From positions 1-64,000 of the forward strand of contig WHTA01000006.1 of assembly GCA_009379825.1 (NCBI GenBank): DNA of 64,000 nt, in the 5' to 3' direction. The position numbers and the translations under genes are program-made. Origin of the DNA: Streptosporangiales bacterium (GTDB lineage Bacteria > Actinomycetota > Actinomycetes > Streptosporangiales > WHST01). This document shows positions 35,395 through 44,095 of the stretch, one piece after another; positions within the stretch are counted from its first letter, which is position 1; each line of letters starts with the position of its first letter. The notes under the pieces are model-generated. The model did no database searches, was not told where the DNA came from, and saw nothing but the letters and a program-made list of their open reading frames with translations.

Positions 35395-35969
35395 ACGTAC
35401 TGACGCCGCGTAACTACGCGCCGGCGTCCGTGAGCCGGTACCTGCTCCCTGCCGAGAAGCAGGTCATCTCGGTGCGCATGCATCCCGTGGTGCTGGCGAA
35501 GTCGTTCTTCATCACGATCGGCGTGCTCATCCTCGGTGCGGCGGTGAGCAGCCGGCTGCCCTCGGAGTCTCCGGTCCAGGCACTCGTCTGGCTCCCCGGG
35601 CTGGCGGTTGTCGGGTGGTTCGTCGTCCGCGCCGTCCAGTGGTGGGTGGACTGGTTCACCATCACGGAGAAGCGCTTCATCCTCACCACCGGCATCATCA
35701 CGAAGAAGGTCGCGATGATGCCGCTCACGCGTGTCACGGACATGAGCTTCCGGCGGTCGCCGGCGGGCCGGATCCTGGGCTACGGCGAGTTCGTCCTGGA
35801 GTCCGCGGGTCAGGACCAGGCGCTGCGGTCCGTGCCCTACCTGCCGTACCCGGAGCAGATGTACCGCCGCGTCTGCCTGTGGATCTTCCCCGAGCGGGTC
35901 GAGGACGTGACCCCCGAGGAAGTGGAGGAAGAGGAGCAGGAAGCCGAGGACACGGCAGCCAGCTCGTAA
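35391..35969 (+). CDS. PH-domain membrane protein
   Basis: 192-residue protein with two membrane segments (about residues 40-80) followed by a bacterial PH domain (WFTITEKRFILTTGIITKKV, MPLTRVTDMSFRRSPAGRIL, GYGEFVLESAGQDQAL). The tail is very acidic (EEVEEEEQEAED). The family is widespread in actinomycetes and its role at the membrane is unknown. It is co-translated with the 51-residue peptide upstream. Confidence 0.88.
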   Translation: MNVLTPRNYAPASVSRYLLPAEKQVISVRMHPVVLAKSFFITIGVLILGAAVSSRLPSESPVQALVWLPGLAVVGWFVVRAVQWWVDWFTITEKRFILTTGIITKKVAMMPLTRVTDMSFRRSPAGRILGYGEFVLESAGQDQALRSVPYLPYPEQMYRRVCLWIFPERVEDVTPEEVEEEEQEAEDTAASS

Positions 35970-36007
35970 GGCGGTAGTTCTCCCCCGCCCGGGGTAGTAG
36001 TGCGCCC

Positions 36008-36739
36008 ATGACATGGGCGAACCCGGCATGGCAGGTGGGCGGTCAGGGTTGGTGGCAGCTGCTCAACCTGCTCGTCGCCGCCGTACTCTGCTTGACCATC
36101 GGACTGGAACGCGAGCTGCGCTACCGGGACGCGGGTCTGCGTACGCAGACCCTCGTCGGGCTCGGCTCGGCGCTGTTCACGCTGCTGTCCAAGTACGGCT
36201 TCGGTGACGTACTCGGCGACGACATCATGCTGGACCCGTCGCGGGTCGCGGCGCAGATCGTCTCCGGGGTCGGGTTCATCGGCGCCGGCCTGATCTTCGT
36301 CCGCAGGAACGCCGTACGCGGCCTCACCACGGCCGCGGTCGTCTGGCTGTCGGCCGCCGTCGGCGCGGCCGCGGGCGCCGGCCTCCCGCTGCTTGCGGCC
36401 GCGGTCACCGCGGGCCACTTCCTCGTCGTGTACGGCGTATCCCCGGTGGCCAGGAAGCTGCCGCAGAGCAGCTACGCGGTGCGCGACGTGCGGATCGACT
36501 ACGACATCGGCGAGGGCACACTGCGCCGGGTACTCACCCTCTGTACGGGGCGCAGCTTCGTCGTCGAGGAAGTGCAGAGCGTGCAGCAGGAGCACGAGGC
36601 AGGCGGGCGCGGACCGCGCGGCGTGTCGGTGCTCCTGCGCCTCCGCGGCAAGGGCGACCTGGCCGAGCTGGCGGCCGACATCGGCGAGGTGCCCGGCGTC
36701 GCGAGCGTCATCACCGGCGGCGGCGCGGACGGCGACTGA
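36008..36739 (+). CDS. MgtC/SapB family membrane protein
   Basis: 243-residue protein. Its N-terminal MgtC domain has four to five helices and the family blocks LTIGLERELRYRDAGLRTQTLV, ADD-like GDDIMLDPSRVAAQIVSGVGFIGAG and RGLTTAAVVWLSAAVG. A C-terminal ACT-like cytosolic domain (about residues 155-235) follows. MgtC proteins affect Mg2+ homeostasis and ATP synthase in pathogens; the role here is unassigned. It converges on glcF with three bases between stops. Confidence 0.9.
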   Translation: MTWANPAWQVGGQGWWQLLNLLVAAVLCLTIGLERELRYRDAGLRTQTLVGLGSALFTLLSKYGFGDVLGDDIMLDPSRVAAQIVSGVGFIGAGLIFVRRNAVRGLTTAAVVWLSAAVGAAAGAGLPLLAAAVTAGHFLVVYGVSPVARKLPQSSYAVRDVRIDYDIGEGTLRRVLTLCTGRSFVVEEVQSVQQEHEAGGRGPRGVSVLLRLRGKGDLAELAADIGEVPGVASVITGGGADGD

Positions 36740-36742
36740 CCG

Positions 36743-38101
36743 TCAGCCGGCCGACGAGCCGTGCTCGGTGAGCTCCGCCGCGGGAGTGCCGCTGATCGCG
36801 GCGTCGAGGAACTGCGCGGTGTGCAGCATCGGCAGCGGGGTGCCGCGCTCGCGCAGGCTGGTGGCGATCTGCATCATGCACCCCGGGTTCGCGGTCACCA
36901 GGATGTCCGGGCGCACGCTCGCGACGGCGGTGGCCTTGCGCTCCCCCAGCTCCGCGGCCGCCTCCGGCTCGAGCAGGTTGTAGACGCCCGCCGAGCCGCA
37001 GCACAGCGCCGCGTCCGGGATCTCCGCGACGGTGACCCCTGGCACCCCCTGCAGCAGCCGGCGCGGCTGCGCCCGGATGCCCTGCGCATGGGCCAGGTGG
37101 CAGGCGTCGTGGTACGCCACCCGCAGCGGCAGCTCGTGCCGCGGCGCGACGGTGCCGAGCTGGATCAGGTACTCGCTGAGGTCGTACACCTTGGCGTGGA
37201 ACGCGGCGACCTTCTCGGCGTACTCGACGTCGTCCTCGAGGAGATCGACGTACTCCTTCATCGCCGAGCCACAGCCGGCGGCGTTCACGACCACCGCATC
37301 GACGTTCTCCGCGGTGAACATGTCGATCACCGCCTTGGCGTAGCGCTCCGCCTCGGGTGAGCGGCCGTTGTGCAGCGAAAGCGCGCCGCAACAGCCCTGC
37401 CGCGGCGGGACGATGACGTCGCAGCCCTCGGCGGCGAGCACGCGGACCGTCGCGGCGTTCACGGAGGAGAAGAACACGTCCTGCACGCACCCGGTGAGCA
37501 CGCCGACGACCGCTCTGCGGGTGCCGACTGCAGGTGTCCTTGCCGGCACCCCCTCGTAGCCGGACAGCGGCGGCGCGATCGCCTCCATCGCACGCACGGA
37601 GCTGGGCAGCTTGCTGTGCAGCCGGACCTTCCTGATCAGCCGGTCCAGGCGCAGCCCCCGGTACGCGCGCAGCATGTTGCGCATCACCCGGAGTCGGCCG
37701 GGGTGCGGGAAGGTCGCGAAGATCAGCCCACGCAACATCCGCTGGAACAGCGGCCGCTTGTGGTTGCGCTCGATCTGCGCACGCGTCGCCGTGACGATCT
37801 TGTCGTACTGCACCCCGGACGGGCAGGCGGTGACGCACGCCATGCAGCCGAGGCAGCGGTCCATGTGCGTCACCATGGAGTCGGTCATCTCGGCGCCGGA
37901 GAGCCCCGCGTTCACCAGGTCGATACGGCCGCGGGGGGAGTCGGACTCGTGCCCCCACAACTCGTACGTCGGGCAGGTGGGCAGGCAGAAGCCGCAGTGC
38001 ACACAGTCCGCGACGAGCTGCGCGGACGGCGGCTTCTGCTCGTCGAACGCCGTCATGCCCAGTACCTCCGCAGTCTCGGTGTCTGCCCCGCCGTCGCTCA
38101 T
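36743..38101 (-). CDS. glcF: glycolate oxidase iron-sulfur subunit
   Basis: 452-residue electron-transfer subunit. Two 4Fe-4S clusters are supported by CVHCGFCLPTCPTY and CLGCMACVTACPS near the N-terminus. Two CCG (cysteine-rich) domains with GCCGAL and CCGSAG follow. With GlcD and GlcE it oxidises glycolate (or D-lactate-like 2-hydroxy acids) to glyoxylate, passing electrons to quinones. It is the last gene of glcD-glcE-glcF, only one base from glcE. Confidence 0.93.
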   Translation of the reverse strand: MSDGGADTETAEVLGMTAFDEQKPPSAQLVADCVHCGFCLPTCPTYELWGHESDSPRGRIDLVNAGLSGAEMTDSMVTHMDRCLGCMACVTACPSGVQYDKIVTATRAQIERNHKRPLFQRMLRGLIFATFPHPGRLRVMRNMLRAYRGLRLDRLIRKVRLHSKLPSSVRAMEAIAPPLSGYEGVPARTPAVGTRRAVVGVLTGCVQDVFFSSVNAATVRVLAAEGCDVIVPPRQGCCGALSLHNGRSPEAERYAKAVIDMFTAENVDAVVVNAAGCGSAMKEYVDLLEDDVEYAEKVAAFHAKVYDLSEYLIQLGTVAPRHELPLRVAYHDACHLAHAQGIRAQPRRLLQGVPGVTVAEIPDAALCCGSAGVYNLLEPEAAAELGERKATAVASVRPDILVTANPGCMMQIATSLRERGTPLPMLHTAQFLDAAISGTPAAELTEHGSSAG

Positions 38102-38102
38102 C

Positions 38103-39398
38103 TCATATCCCTCCGGCGAACCGGCCGGGCGCGAGTACCCGCCCCGGGTCGAACTCCTTCTTGACCCGCTCCATCAGGCCGAGGGCCGGGATGGGGCCGA
38201 ACGCGTCCGTACCGCGCTTGGCCAAGCCGAGGTGGATGTCGCGTGGCGCGCTCTCCACGAAGACCGAGCCGTCGTGCTTTGCGGTGACCGACCGCAGCTC
38301 CTCGATCGCGGCGACCACGGGCTCGGCGTCGTACTCGCCGGAGATGCCGGCGTGGAAGACCCCGACGCCGAGCGCGCCGCGGCAGGTGACGTGCAGACCG
38401 GTGCGCGCCGCGATGGCCCGCACCGCGTCGATCACCGAGCCGGTCATCGACGCCGGTACGGCGACCCGCAGCGAGGTGCCAGCGGAGTCCGCGGCCGGCT
38501 GCAGCCACCACGACGGCAGCTGCGACGGTCCCTCGATGTCGGTGACCTCCGCGTCCACGCCGAGCACCCGAGCGACCGCCCGCGTCCGCTGTTCCACGCC
38601 GACGGCGGTGCCTTCGACGAGCACGCCGACGGTCAGCGAGTGCACGTCGGAGCTGCAGTCGATCTCGACGGCGGACGGCACGACCTGCGCGCGCCGCAAC
38701 GCGCTGGAGAACCAGCCGGCGATCTCGCCCTGGTCGACCCCTACCGTCACCAGCTTGGCGGCCTCGGGCACCGGGTGCAGGCGGAACACCGCCTCGGTGA
38801 TCACCCCGAGCGTGCCGAGCGAGCCGACGAACAGCTTGCCGAGGTCGTACCCGGCGACGTTCTTCACCACGTTGCCGCCGGCACGCGCGACAGTGCCGTC
38901 GGCGAGCACCACGGTGATGCCGATCAGCAGGTCGCGTACGGTGCCGTACGCGTGGCGCAGCGGCCCGGACGGGTTCGCGGCGATCGTCCCGCCCACGGTG
39001 CCGCCCAGGTACCCGTCCTGCACGGCGAGGCGGGTGGCGAGCGCGAGCCGCTGCCGGCGCGGGAACAGCGTGGCGGCCAGCCGGCTCAGCGGCGTGCCTG
39101 CCCGGACCCGCGCGACCAGGTCACCGGCGTTGTGCTCGACCACGCCGACCAACCTGCTGGTGTCCAGCAACAGGTCGACGTGCTCCGGCGGCCGGCCCCA
39201 CTCGAGCTTGGTGGCGGTGCCCCGTGGCACCACCTTCATGCCGCGCTCGGTCGCCGCCTGCATGATCGCGGCGACCTCTTCGGTGCTCTCCGGCGTGGCG
39301 ACGTAGCGCGCCTGCACGTCGGCGACGGTGTCCACGACGGCAGCGGCATCGACCAGCCGCACGGCGTCCGCACCCACTAGTCGGAACCCCGTGTCCAC
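38103..39398 (-). CDS. glcE: glycolate oxidase FAD-binding subunit
   Basis: 431-residue FAD_binding_4 (VAO-type) protein lacking the full C-terminal oxidase domain, as expected for GlcE. It has YVATPESTEEVAAIMQAATE, VVPRGTATKLEWGRPP, GGTIAANPSGPLRHAYGTVR and NVAGYDLGKLFVGSLGTLGV. GTG 39398 is the only suitable early start. It follows glcD by 10 nt, or overlaps it if a different start is used. Confidence 0.9.
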   Translation of the reverse strand: MDTGFRLVGADAVRLVDAAAVVDTVADVQARYVATPESTEEVAAIMQAATERGMKVVPRGTATKLEWGRPPEHVDLLLDTSRLVGVVEHNAGDLVARVRAGTPLSRLAATLFPRRQRLALATRLAVQDGYLGGTVGGTIAANPSGPLRHAYGTVRDLLIGITVVLADGTVARAGGNVVKNVAGYDLGKLFVGSLGTLGVITEAVFRLHPVPEAAKLVTVGVDQGEIAGWFSSALRRAQVVPSAVEIDCSSDVHSLTVGVLVEGTAVGVEQRTRAVARVLGVDAEVTDIEGPSQLPSWWLQPAADSAGTSLRVAVPASMTGSVIDAVRAIAARTGLHVTCRGALGVGVFHAGISGEYDAEPVVAAIEELRSVTAKHDGSVFVESAPRDIHLGLAKRGTDAFGPIPALGLMERVKKEFDPGRVLAPGRFAGGI

Positions 39399-39408
39399 GA
39401 CGCCCGCA

Positions 39409-40884
39409 TCAGAACACCTCCGCGCCCTCGGGCGCAGTCTCGTCGGCACTGTGCACCCGTGGTACCTCACCACACATCCGCGGGGTCGGGAAGACCTTAC
39501 CCGGGTTGGCGAGACCCTGCGGATCGAACGCACAACGCAGCCGCTGCATGGTGTCGAGGTCGTCCGCACTGAACATCCGCGGCATGTTCTTCGCCTTGTC
39601 CACGCCGACACCGTGCTCCCCGGTGATGGAACCACCGTGGTCGATGCAGAGGTCGAGGATCGCGCCGGACACCTTCTCCGCGCGCTCCGCCTCGCCGTCG
39701 TTCCTCGCGTCGAACAGGACGAGCGGGTGCAGGTTGCCGTCACCGGCATGGAAGACGTTCGCCACCCGCACGCCGGCCTTGTCGGCGAGCTCACCCATGG
39801 CGTGCAGCACCTTGGGCAGTGCCGTACGCGGCACCACGCCGTCCTGGATGATGTAGTTCGGGCTGATCCTGCCGACCGCGGCGAACGCGGACTTCCTGCC
39901 CTTCCACAGCAGCGTGCGTTCCTCGTCGGTCGCCGCGATCCGGATCTCGAACGCGCCTGCCTCCGTGCAGTGCCGCTGCACCTCCGCGAAGGTGTGGTCC
40001 ACCTCGGCCCGCGGCCCGTCGATCTCGACGAGCAGCACGGCGCCCGCACCGGCCGGGTAGCCGCAGCCGACGGCGACCTCGGCGGCCTCGATGGAGAGCG
40101 CGTCCATCATCTCGATGGCGGCCGGCACCACGCCGGAGCCGATGATGGCGCTCACCGCCGCGCCCGCCTCGTCGGTACTGTCGAAGCCGGCCAGCAGCGT
40201 ACGTACGACCTCCGGGTTCGGCGTCAACCGCACGGTCACCTCGGTGGCGACACCGAGCGTGCCCTCCGAGCCGACGAACGCGCCGAGCAGGTCGTAGCCG
40301 GGGTACTCGGCCGCCCGCCCGCCGATCTGCACCCGCTCGCCCGCCGGCGTGACGACCTCACAGCCGAGCACGTGGTTCGTGGTGAACCCGTACTTCAGGC
40401 AGTGCGCACCGCCGGAGTTCTCCGCGACGTTCCCGCCGATCGAGCAGATCTGCTGGCTCGACGGGTCGGGCGCGTAGTGCAGCCCGTGCGGGGTCGCCTC
40501 CTTCGTCACCGCGAGGTTGATGACCCCTGGCTCTACGACGGCGCAGGTGTCGTCCGGGTACATCCCCTTGATGGCGCGCATCTTCGCCATGACGATCAGC
40601 ACCCCATCGGCGCGCGGCAGGGCACCGCCGGAGAGGCCGGTGCCTGACCCGCGGGCGACGAACGGCACCTCGGCGGCCACGCAGGCCTGCACCGCCGCCT
40701 GCACGTCGGCCGCGTTCTCCGCGAGCACGGCGAGGCCCGGCTGCACCCGGTAGTGGGCGAGCCCGTCACAGGCGTAGGTGCCCAGCTCGGTCGGGTCGTC
40801 GATGACCTTGACGGCGCCGATTCGTGCCCTGATGTCGGCGCAGACAGCGGCCAGCGGACCGGACAGCGCTCGTTCAGCTCTCAC
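39409..40884 (-). CDS. glcD: glycolate oxidase catalytic subunit
   Basis: 491-residue flavoprotein with both FAD_binding_4 (VPFVARGSGTGLSGGALPRADG, GGNVAENSGGAHCLKYGFT) and FAD-oxidase C-terminal domains (VFHAGDGNLHPLVLFDARND, HGGSITGEHGVGVDKAKNM). It oxidises glycolate, or possibly another 2-hydroxy acid. GTG 40884 with GAGG eight bases upstream gives the family N-terminus; an open frame further upstream is not supported. It is first in glcDEF. The upstream 40885-41126 contains the divergent promoters for glcD and the lactonase gene. Confidence 0.93.
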   Translation of the reverse strand: MRAERALSGPLAAVCADIRARIGAVKVIDDPTELGTYACDGLAHYRVQPGLAVLAENAADVQAAVQACVAAEVPFVARGSGTGLSGGALPRADGVLIVMAKMRAIKGMYPDDTCAVVEPGVINLAVTKEATPHGLHYAPDPSSQQICSIGGNVAENSGGAHCLKYGFTTNHVLGCEVVTPAGERVQIGGRAAEYPGYDLLGAFVGSEGTLGVATEVTVRLTPNPEVVRTLLAGFDSTDEAGAAVSAIIGSGVVPAAIEMMDALSIEAAEVAVGCGYPAGAGAVLLVEIDGPRAEVDHTFAEVQRHCTEAGAFEIRIAATDEERTLLWKGRKSAFAAVGRISPNYIIQDGVVPRTALPKVLHAMGELADKAGVRVANVFHAGDGNLHPLVLFDARNDGEAERAEKVSGAILDLCIDHGGSITGEHGVGVDKAKNMPRMFSADDLDTMQRLRCAFDPQGLANPGKVFPTPRMCGEVPRVHSADETAPEGAEVF

Positions 40885-41126
40885 GTATCGATCCTCACGC
40901 TTCCGCGGCCGCAGTTCAATGGGTCGGTGGACCCACGGCAGCGAAGGTTGGCGGCATAGTAGGTGGTACCCGACGTACCCGGAGCGGTAGTCGGACCTAC
41001 GGGGCGAAATTACCCGATCCGCCCACGCGGGCGGTCGGCTGGTAGCTGCCCTGCAGCGCATCCGACTTCCGTACCCGCCGGAACTAGGGTGTTGGGCTCG
41101 ACCTGAGGAGACGAGGAGAGCGGACC

Positions 41127-41987
41127 TTGCATGCAGAGCAGGCGACCGACCCGATCGCGCACCACGGCGAAGGGCCGGTCTGGGATCCGACGACGAACCG
41201 GTTGCTGTCGGTGGACATGCTGGACGGTGACGTGTTGACGCTGGACCCGGAGTCCGGCGATACGACATGCACCCACGTGCACAGCGTGGCCGCCTGCGTG
41301 CGCCCCCGGGTCTCCGGCGGCTACGTGGTCGCGGTGGAACGCGGCTTCGCACTCCTCGACCTGGAGACCAAGGAGAACACGCCCCTGCCCGAGCTGTGGG
41401 TGGACAGGAACGTCCGGATGAACGAGGGCGGCTGCGACCCACAGGGCCGCTTCTACTGCGGGTCGATGGCCTACGACAAGCGGCCGGGCAAGGGCACCCT
41501 CTGGCGGCTCGACCCGGACGGGCACACCACAGCCGTGCTCGACTCCGTCACCATCTCCAACGGGCTGGTGTGGAGCCTCGACGGCTCGGTCGTCTACTAC
41601 ATCGACACCCCGACGCTGCGCGTGGACGCGTTCACGTTCCACCCGGAGACCGGCACGTTCAGCGACCGCCGCCCGGTGGTCACGGTGCCGGAAGGCCAGG
41701 GCCGGCCGGACGGGATGACGATCGACAGCGAAGGTGGGCTGTGGGTGGCGATGTTCGGCGGCAGCTGCGTACGCAGGTACCGGCCGGACGGCGAGCTCGA
41801 CGCGGAGGTCGACCTGCCGGTCACGCAAGTGACCGCCTGTACGTTCGGCGGGCCGGACCTGGACACCCTGTACATCACGACGTCCAGCTACAACCTGCCG
41901 AGGCACCACACGCAGACGGCGGCCGGCGCCATCTTCGCGATCAAGCCGGGCGCCCGCGGCGTGCCGGTGAGCCCGTTCGCCGGCTGA
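41127..41987 (+). CDS. SMP-30/gluconolactonase family protein
   Basis: 286-residue six-bladed beta-propeller, a metal-dependent lactonase. The three metal ligands are recognisable: Glu in HHGEGPVWD, Asn in ISNGLVWS and Asp in GRPDGMTIDSEGGLW. RMNEGGCDPQGRFYCGSMA is a family signature. It is likely a cytosolic sugar-acid lactonase. Start TTG 41127 has GGAGAG seven bases upstream. It lies 22 nt before a PfkB sugar kinase, suggesting a small sugar-catabolism unit. Confidence 0.9.
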   Translation: MHAEQATDPIAHHGEGPVWDPTTNRLLSVDMLDGDVLTLDPESGDTTCTHVHSVAACVRPRVSGGYVVAVERGFALLDLETKENTPLPELWVDRNVRMNEGGCDPQGRFYCGSMAYDKRPGKGTLWRLDPDGHTTAVLDSVTISNGLVWSLDGSVVYYIDTPTLRVDAFTFHPETGTFSDRRPVVTVPEGQGRPDGMTIDSEGGLWVAMFGGSCVRRYRPDGELDAEVDLPVTQVTACTFGGPDLDTLYITTSSYNLPRHHTQTAAGAIFAIKPGARGVPVSPFAG

Positions 41988-42009
41988 CGCGACCGGGCAT
42001 GATGAGGCG

Positions 42010-42969
42010 ATGACCGCGGCCACGCCCAGGTTCCACCGGCTCGTCCTCGTCGGCGGCCTGGTCGTCGACCTCGTGCTGCGGGTAGAGGAGCTGCCGCGCA
42101 GCGGCGACGACGTACGGGCCGAGCGGGCGCATGCGGAGGTCGGCGGCGGCTTCGCCGTGCTCGCTGCGGCGCGCAGGCACGGCCTGCCCGCGGCGTACGG
42201 CGGGTTGTACGGCAACGGTCCGTTCGGCACCGCAGTCCGCACCGCGCTCGACACCGAGCACGTCGACGCGCTGCTGCCGCAGGTCACCACCGGCGACAGC
42301 GGTTTCCGCACCGCGTTTACCGGCCCAGGCGGCGCACGGATGTCGGTGACCAGCGGCGGCGTCGAGGGCGCGCTCGACGCCGACACGCTCCGCGGGCTGC
42401 GCATCGACGCCGGCGACGCCGTCTACCTGGACGGCGGCGACCTCGTCGACGCCCGGCTCGGCAGCGCCGTGGGGCGGTGGCTGCAGTCCCTGCCGCAGCA
42501 GACCCTGCTTGTCTTCGACCCCGGCGGCCGGCTGGACGAGATCACCTGGCCGGTGCAGGAGCGCGTACTGCGCCGCTGCGACGTGCTGACGCTGTCGGCG
42601 GCGGCCGTCAAGGGCCTGGTCGGCACCAGCCGGCCGGCCGCCGCCTGGCGGGCGCTGCGGGAGTACGCGCCCCGGTTGAGCACGGCCGTGTTCCGGCACG
42701 GGCCGGACGGCTGCTGGGTCGGCACGGACACGGACCAACCGCCGGTGGAGGTGCCCGCGCCTCCCGTCGACCCGGTCACCGGGCCGGTCGCGGACGGCCT
42801 GCATACCGGCGTACTGCTGGCGAACCTGGCGCAGGGCCGGCCGGCCAGCCGCGCGGCGTTGCGCGGAAATGTCGCAGTGGCCCTGTTCTCGACCCGGCGC
42901 GGTGGTCACGCGTACCCGGAACCGGCCGCAGTCGATCGTTTCCTGGCCACCTCCTGGCGACCGGAATGA
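42010..42969 (+). CDS. PfkB family carbohydrate kinase with altered anion-hole motif
   Basis: 319-residue ribokinase-like protein. The N-terminal PfkB motif is present (AEVGGGFAVLAAARRHGLP, YGGLYGNGPFG), as is an ADP-site region. The catalytic DTxGAGD motif reads VDPVTGPVADGLHTG: Asp is kept but GAG is replaced and two residues are inserted. Either the anion hole is rebuilt or activity is changed. The substrate is unknown; the lactonase upstream points to a sugar or sugar acid. Confidence 0.82.
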   Translation: MTAATPRFHRLVLVGGLVVDLVLRVEELPRSGDDVRAERAHAEVGGGFAVLAAARRHGLPAAYGGLYGNGPFGTAVRTALDTEHVDALLPQVTTGDSGFRTAFTGPGGARMSVTSGGVEGALDADTLRGLRIDAGDAVYLDGGDLVDARLGSAVGRWLQSLPQQTLLVFDPGGRLDEITWPVQERVLRRCDVLTLSAAAVKGLVGTSRPAAAWRALREYAPRLSTAVFRHGPDGCWVGTDTDQPPVEVPAPPVDPVTGPVADGLHTGVLLANLAQGRPASRAALRGNVAVALFSTRRGGHAYPEPAAVDRFLATSWRPE

Positions 42970-43036
42970 GACGCATAAGGCCAGGTGACAGCCGGGTCAC
43001 GGGGGTCGCCCGGCGACACGCACTAGCCGCCCCGAC

Positions 43037-43065
43037 GTGCCAGACCCGCGTCCGCCCCGTATAGT
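43037..43065 (+). promoter_or_regulatory. promoter of cold-shock gene
   Basis: GTGCCA (43037-43042), 17-base spacer, TATAGT (43060-43065): one of the best sigma-70-like promoters in the window. It predicts a leader of about 48 bases, with AGGAAG before the ATG. Confidence 0.65.
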
Positions 43066-43119
43066 CCTGCGCGGTGCATCACCAGGTGCGCCGCACGTTG
43101 CATTAGGAAGTAGAGAAAC

Positions 43120-43323
43120 ATGGTCCAGGGAACCGTCAAGTGGTTCAATGCCGAGAAGGGCTACGGATTCATCACCCCGGACGAGGGCGGCAACGATGTC
43201 TTCGTGCACTACTCGGCGATCACCACACGCGGGTACCGCACGCTGGAACAGGATCAGCGGGTGGAGTTCGAGACCGTTCAGGGCCCCAAGGGGCTGCAGG
43301 CTGACCAGGTGACACCCCTGTAA
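43120..43323 (+). CDS. cold shock protein (CspA family)
   Basis: 67-residue single-domain nucleic-acid chaperone. RNP-1 (KGYGFITPD) and RNP-2 (DVFVHYSAI) are intact, and the length is typical. It binds single-stranded RNA/DNA and acts in cold or growth-phase adaptation. It is monocistronic, with its own promoter and a double dyad at the end. [15 protein letters not shown] is characteristic of actinobacterial CspA. Confidence 0.97.
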   Translation: MVQGTVKWFNAEKGYGFITPDEGGNDVFVHYSAITTRGYRTLEQDQRVEFETVQGPKGLQADQVTPL

Positions 43324-43338
43324 GAATCGCGATTCTTA
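43321..43338. repeat. perfect 18-bp palindrome over the csp stop codon
   Basis: TAAGAATCGCGATTCTTA is fully self-complementary and begins with the TAA stop of the cold-shock gene. It is AT-richer than the surroundings. It may protect the mRNA end, or act as part of the terminator with the hairpin 19 bases later. Confidence 0.7.
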
Positions 43339-43356
43339 GTAGTAGGTGACTTGGCC

Positions 43357-43389
43357 GAGGGGCGCCGTAGCCACGATACGGCGCCCCTC
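43357..43389. terminator. bidirectional terminator between csp and GNAT genes
   Basis: A 13-bp perfect stem (43357-43369 with 43377-43389; GAGGGGCGCCGTA) has a 7-base loop. It lies between the convergent cold-shock and acetyltransferase genes, so it can serve both. Confidence 0.75.
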
Positions 43390-43392
43390 TCG

Positions 43393-44037
43393 CTATTCCG
43401 GCACCAGCAACGCCTCGGCGCCGACCGGTCGGTAGCCCGCGGCCAGGAATGCGCGCACCGACGCGGCGTTGCCAGGTGTGATCTGCGCCCACACCGGCCG
43501 TTCCGTGCCCGCCAGCGCCCGCCCGGCCGCGGCCAGGCGGCGGCCGAGGCCCAGGCCGCGGTGGTTCTCGTCCACCTCGACGGTGACCTCGTAGCGCCCG
43601 GCGAGGCCGCGGCCGACGCTCACCCAGCCGCCCGCGGTGCCCCAGACGGCGACGTCGTCGCGGTGGCGGCGCGACCGCAGCACCCGCGGGTGGCTGCTTC
43701 CGGTCAGCTCCTGCAGCTCCAGACCGCTCTCCGCCGCCGCACCGGCCGGTAGCGGCTCGGCCAGGCAGACCAGGTCGATGTTGCTCACCCGCCGGCCCAG
43801 CCGCACGGTGAGCGCGCCGAGGAACGGCGGGCACAACGGGGCGGACAGGTCGCCGTCAGGCAGCACGCGGGTGACCCACTCCGGCTCCACGTCCGCGGCA
43901 ACCACGGAGTGCGCCGTGAAGGCGAGCACGGCCGCGTCCCGCGGCGGCGGCTGCCCGACCACGGTGACGCCCGCGTCGGCCGCGGGGAACCGGCCCTGTT
44001 CGACGTCGGCGATGATCTGCGTCAGCTGCTCGTACAC
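43393..44037 (-). CDS. GNAT family acetyltransferase
   Basis: 214-residue protein (from GTG 44037) whose C-terminal half is a GNAT domain: acetyl-CoA loop NHRGLGLGRRLAAAG, then ITPGNAASVRAFLAAGYRPV. The N-terminal half is an actinobacterial extension (VYEQLTQIIADVEQGRFP). Substrate unknown. The start is uncertain: ATG 44097 would overlap the divergent RDD gene and leave no promoter. Confidence 0.8.
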   Translation of the reverse strand: MYEQLTQIIADVEQGRFPAADAGVTVVGQPPPRDAAVLAFTAHSVVAADVEPEWVTRVLPDGDLSAPLCPPFLGALTVRLGRRVSNIDLVCLAEPLPAGAAAESGLELQELTGSSHPRVLRSRRHRDDVAVWGTAGGWVSVGRGLAGRYEVTVEVDENHRGLGLGRRLAAAGRALAGTERPVWAQITPGNAASVRAFLAAGYRPVGAEALLVPE

Positions 44038-44095
44038 GCACTCATGGTCCCGCGGTACGCCCCGCGGCGGACGGCGACGTGGCATCCTTGCCGAC

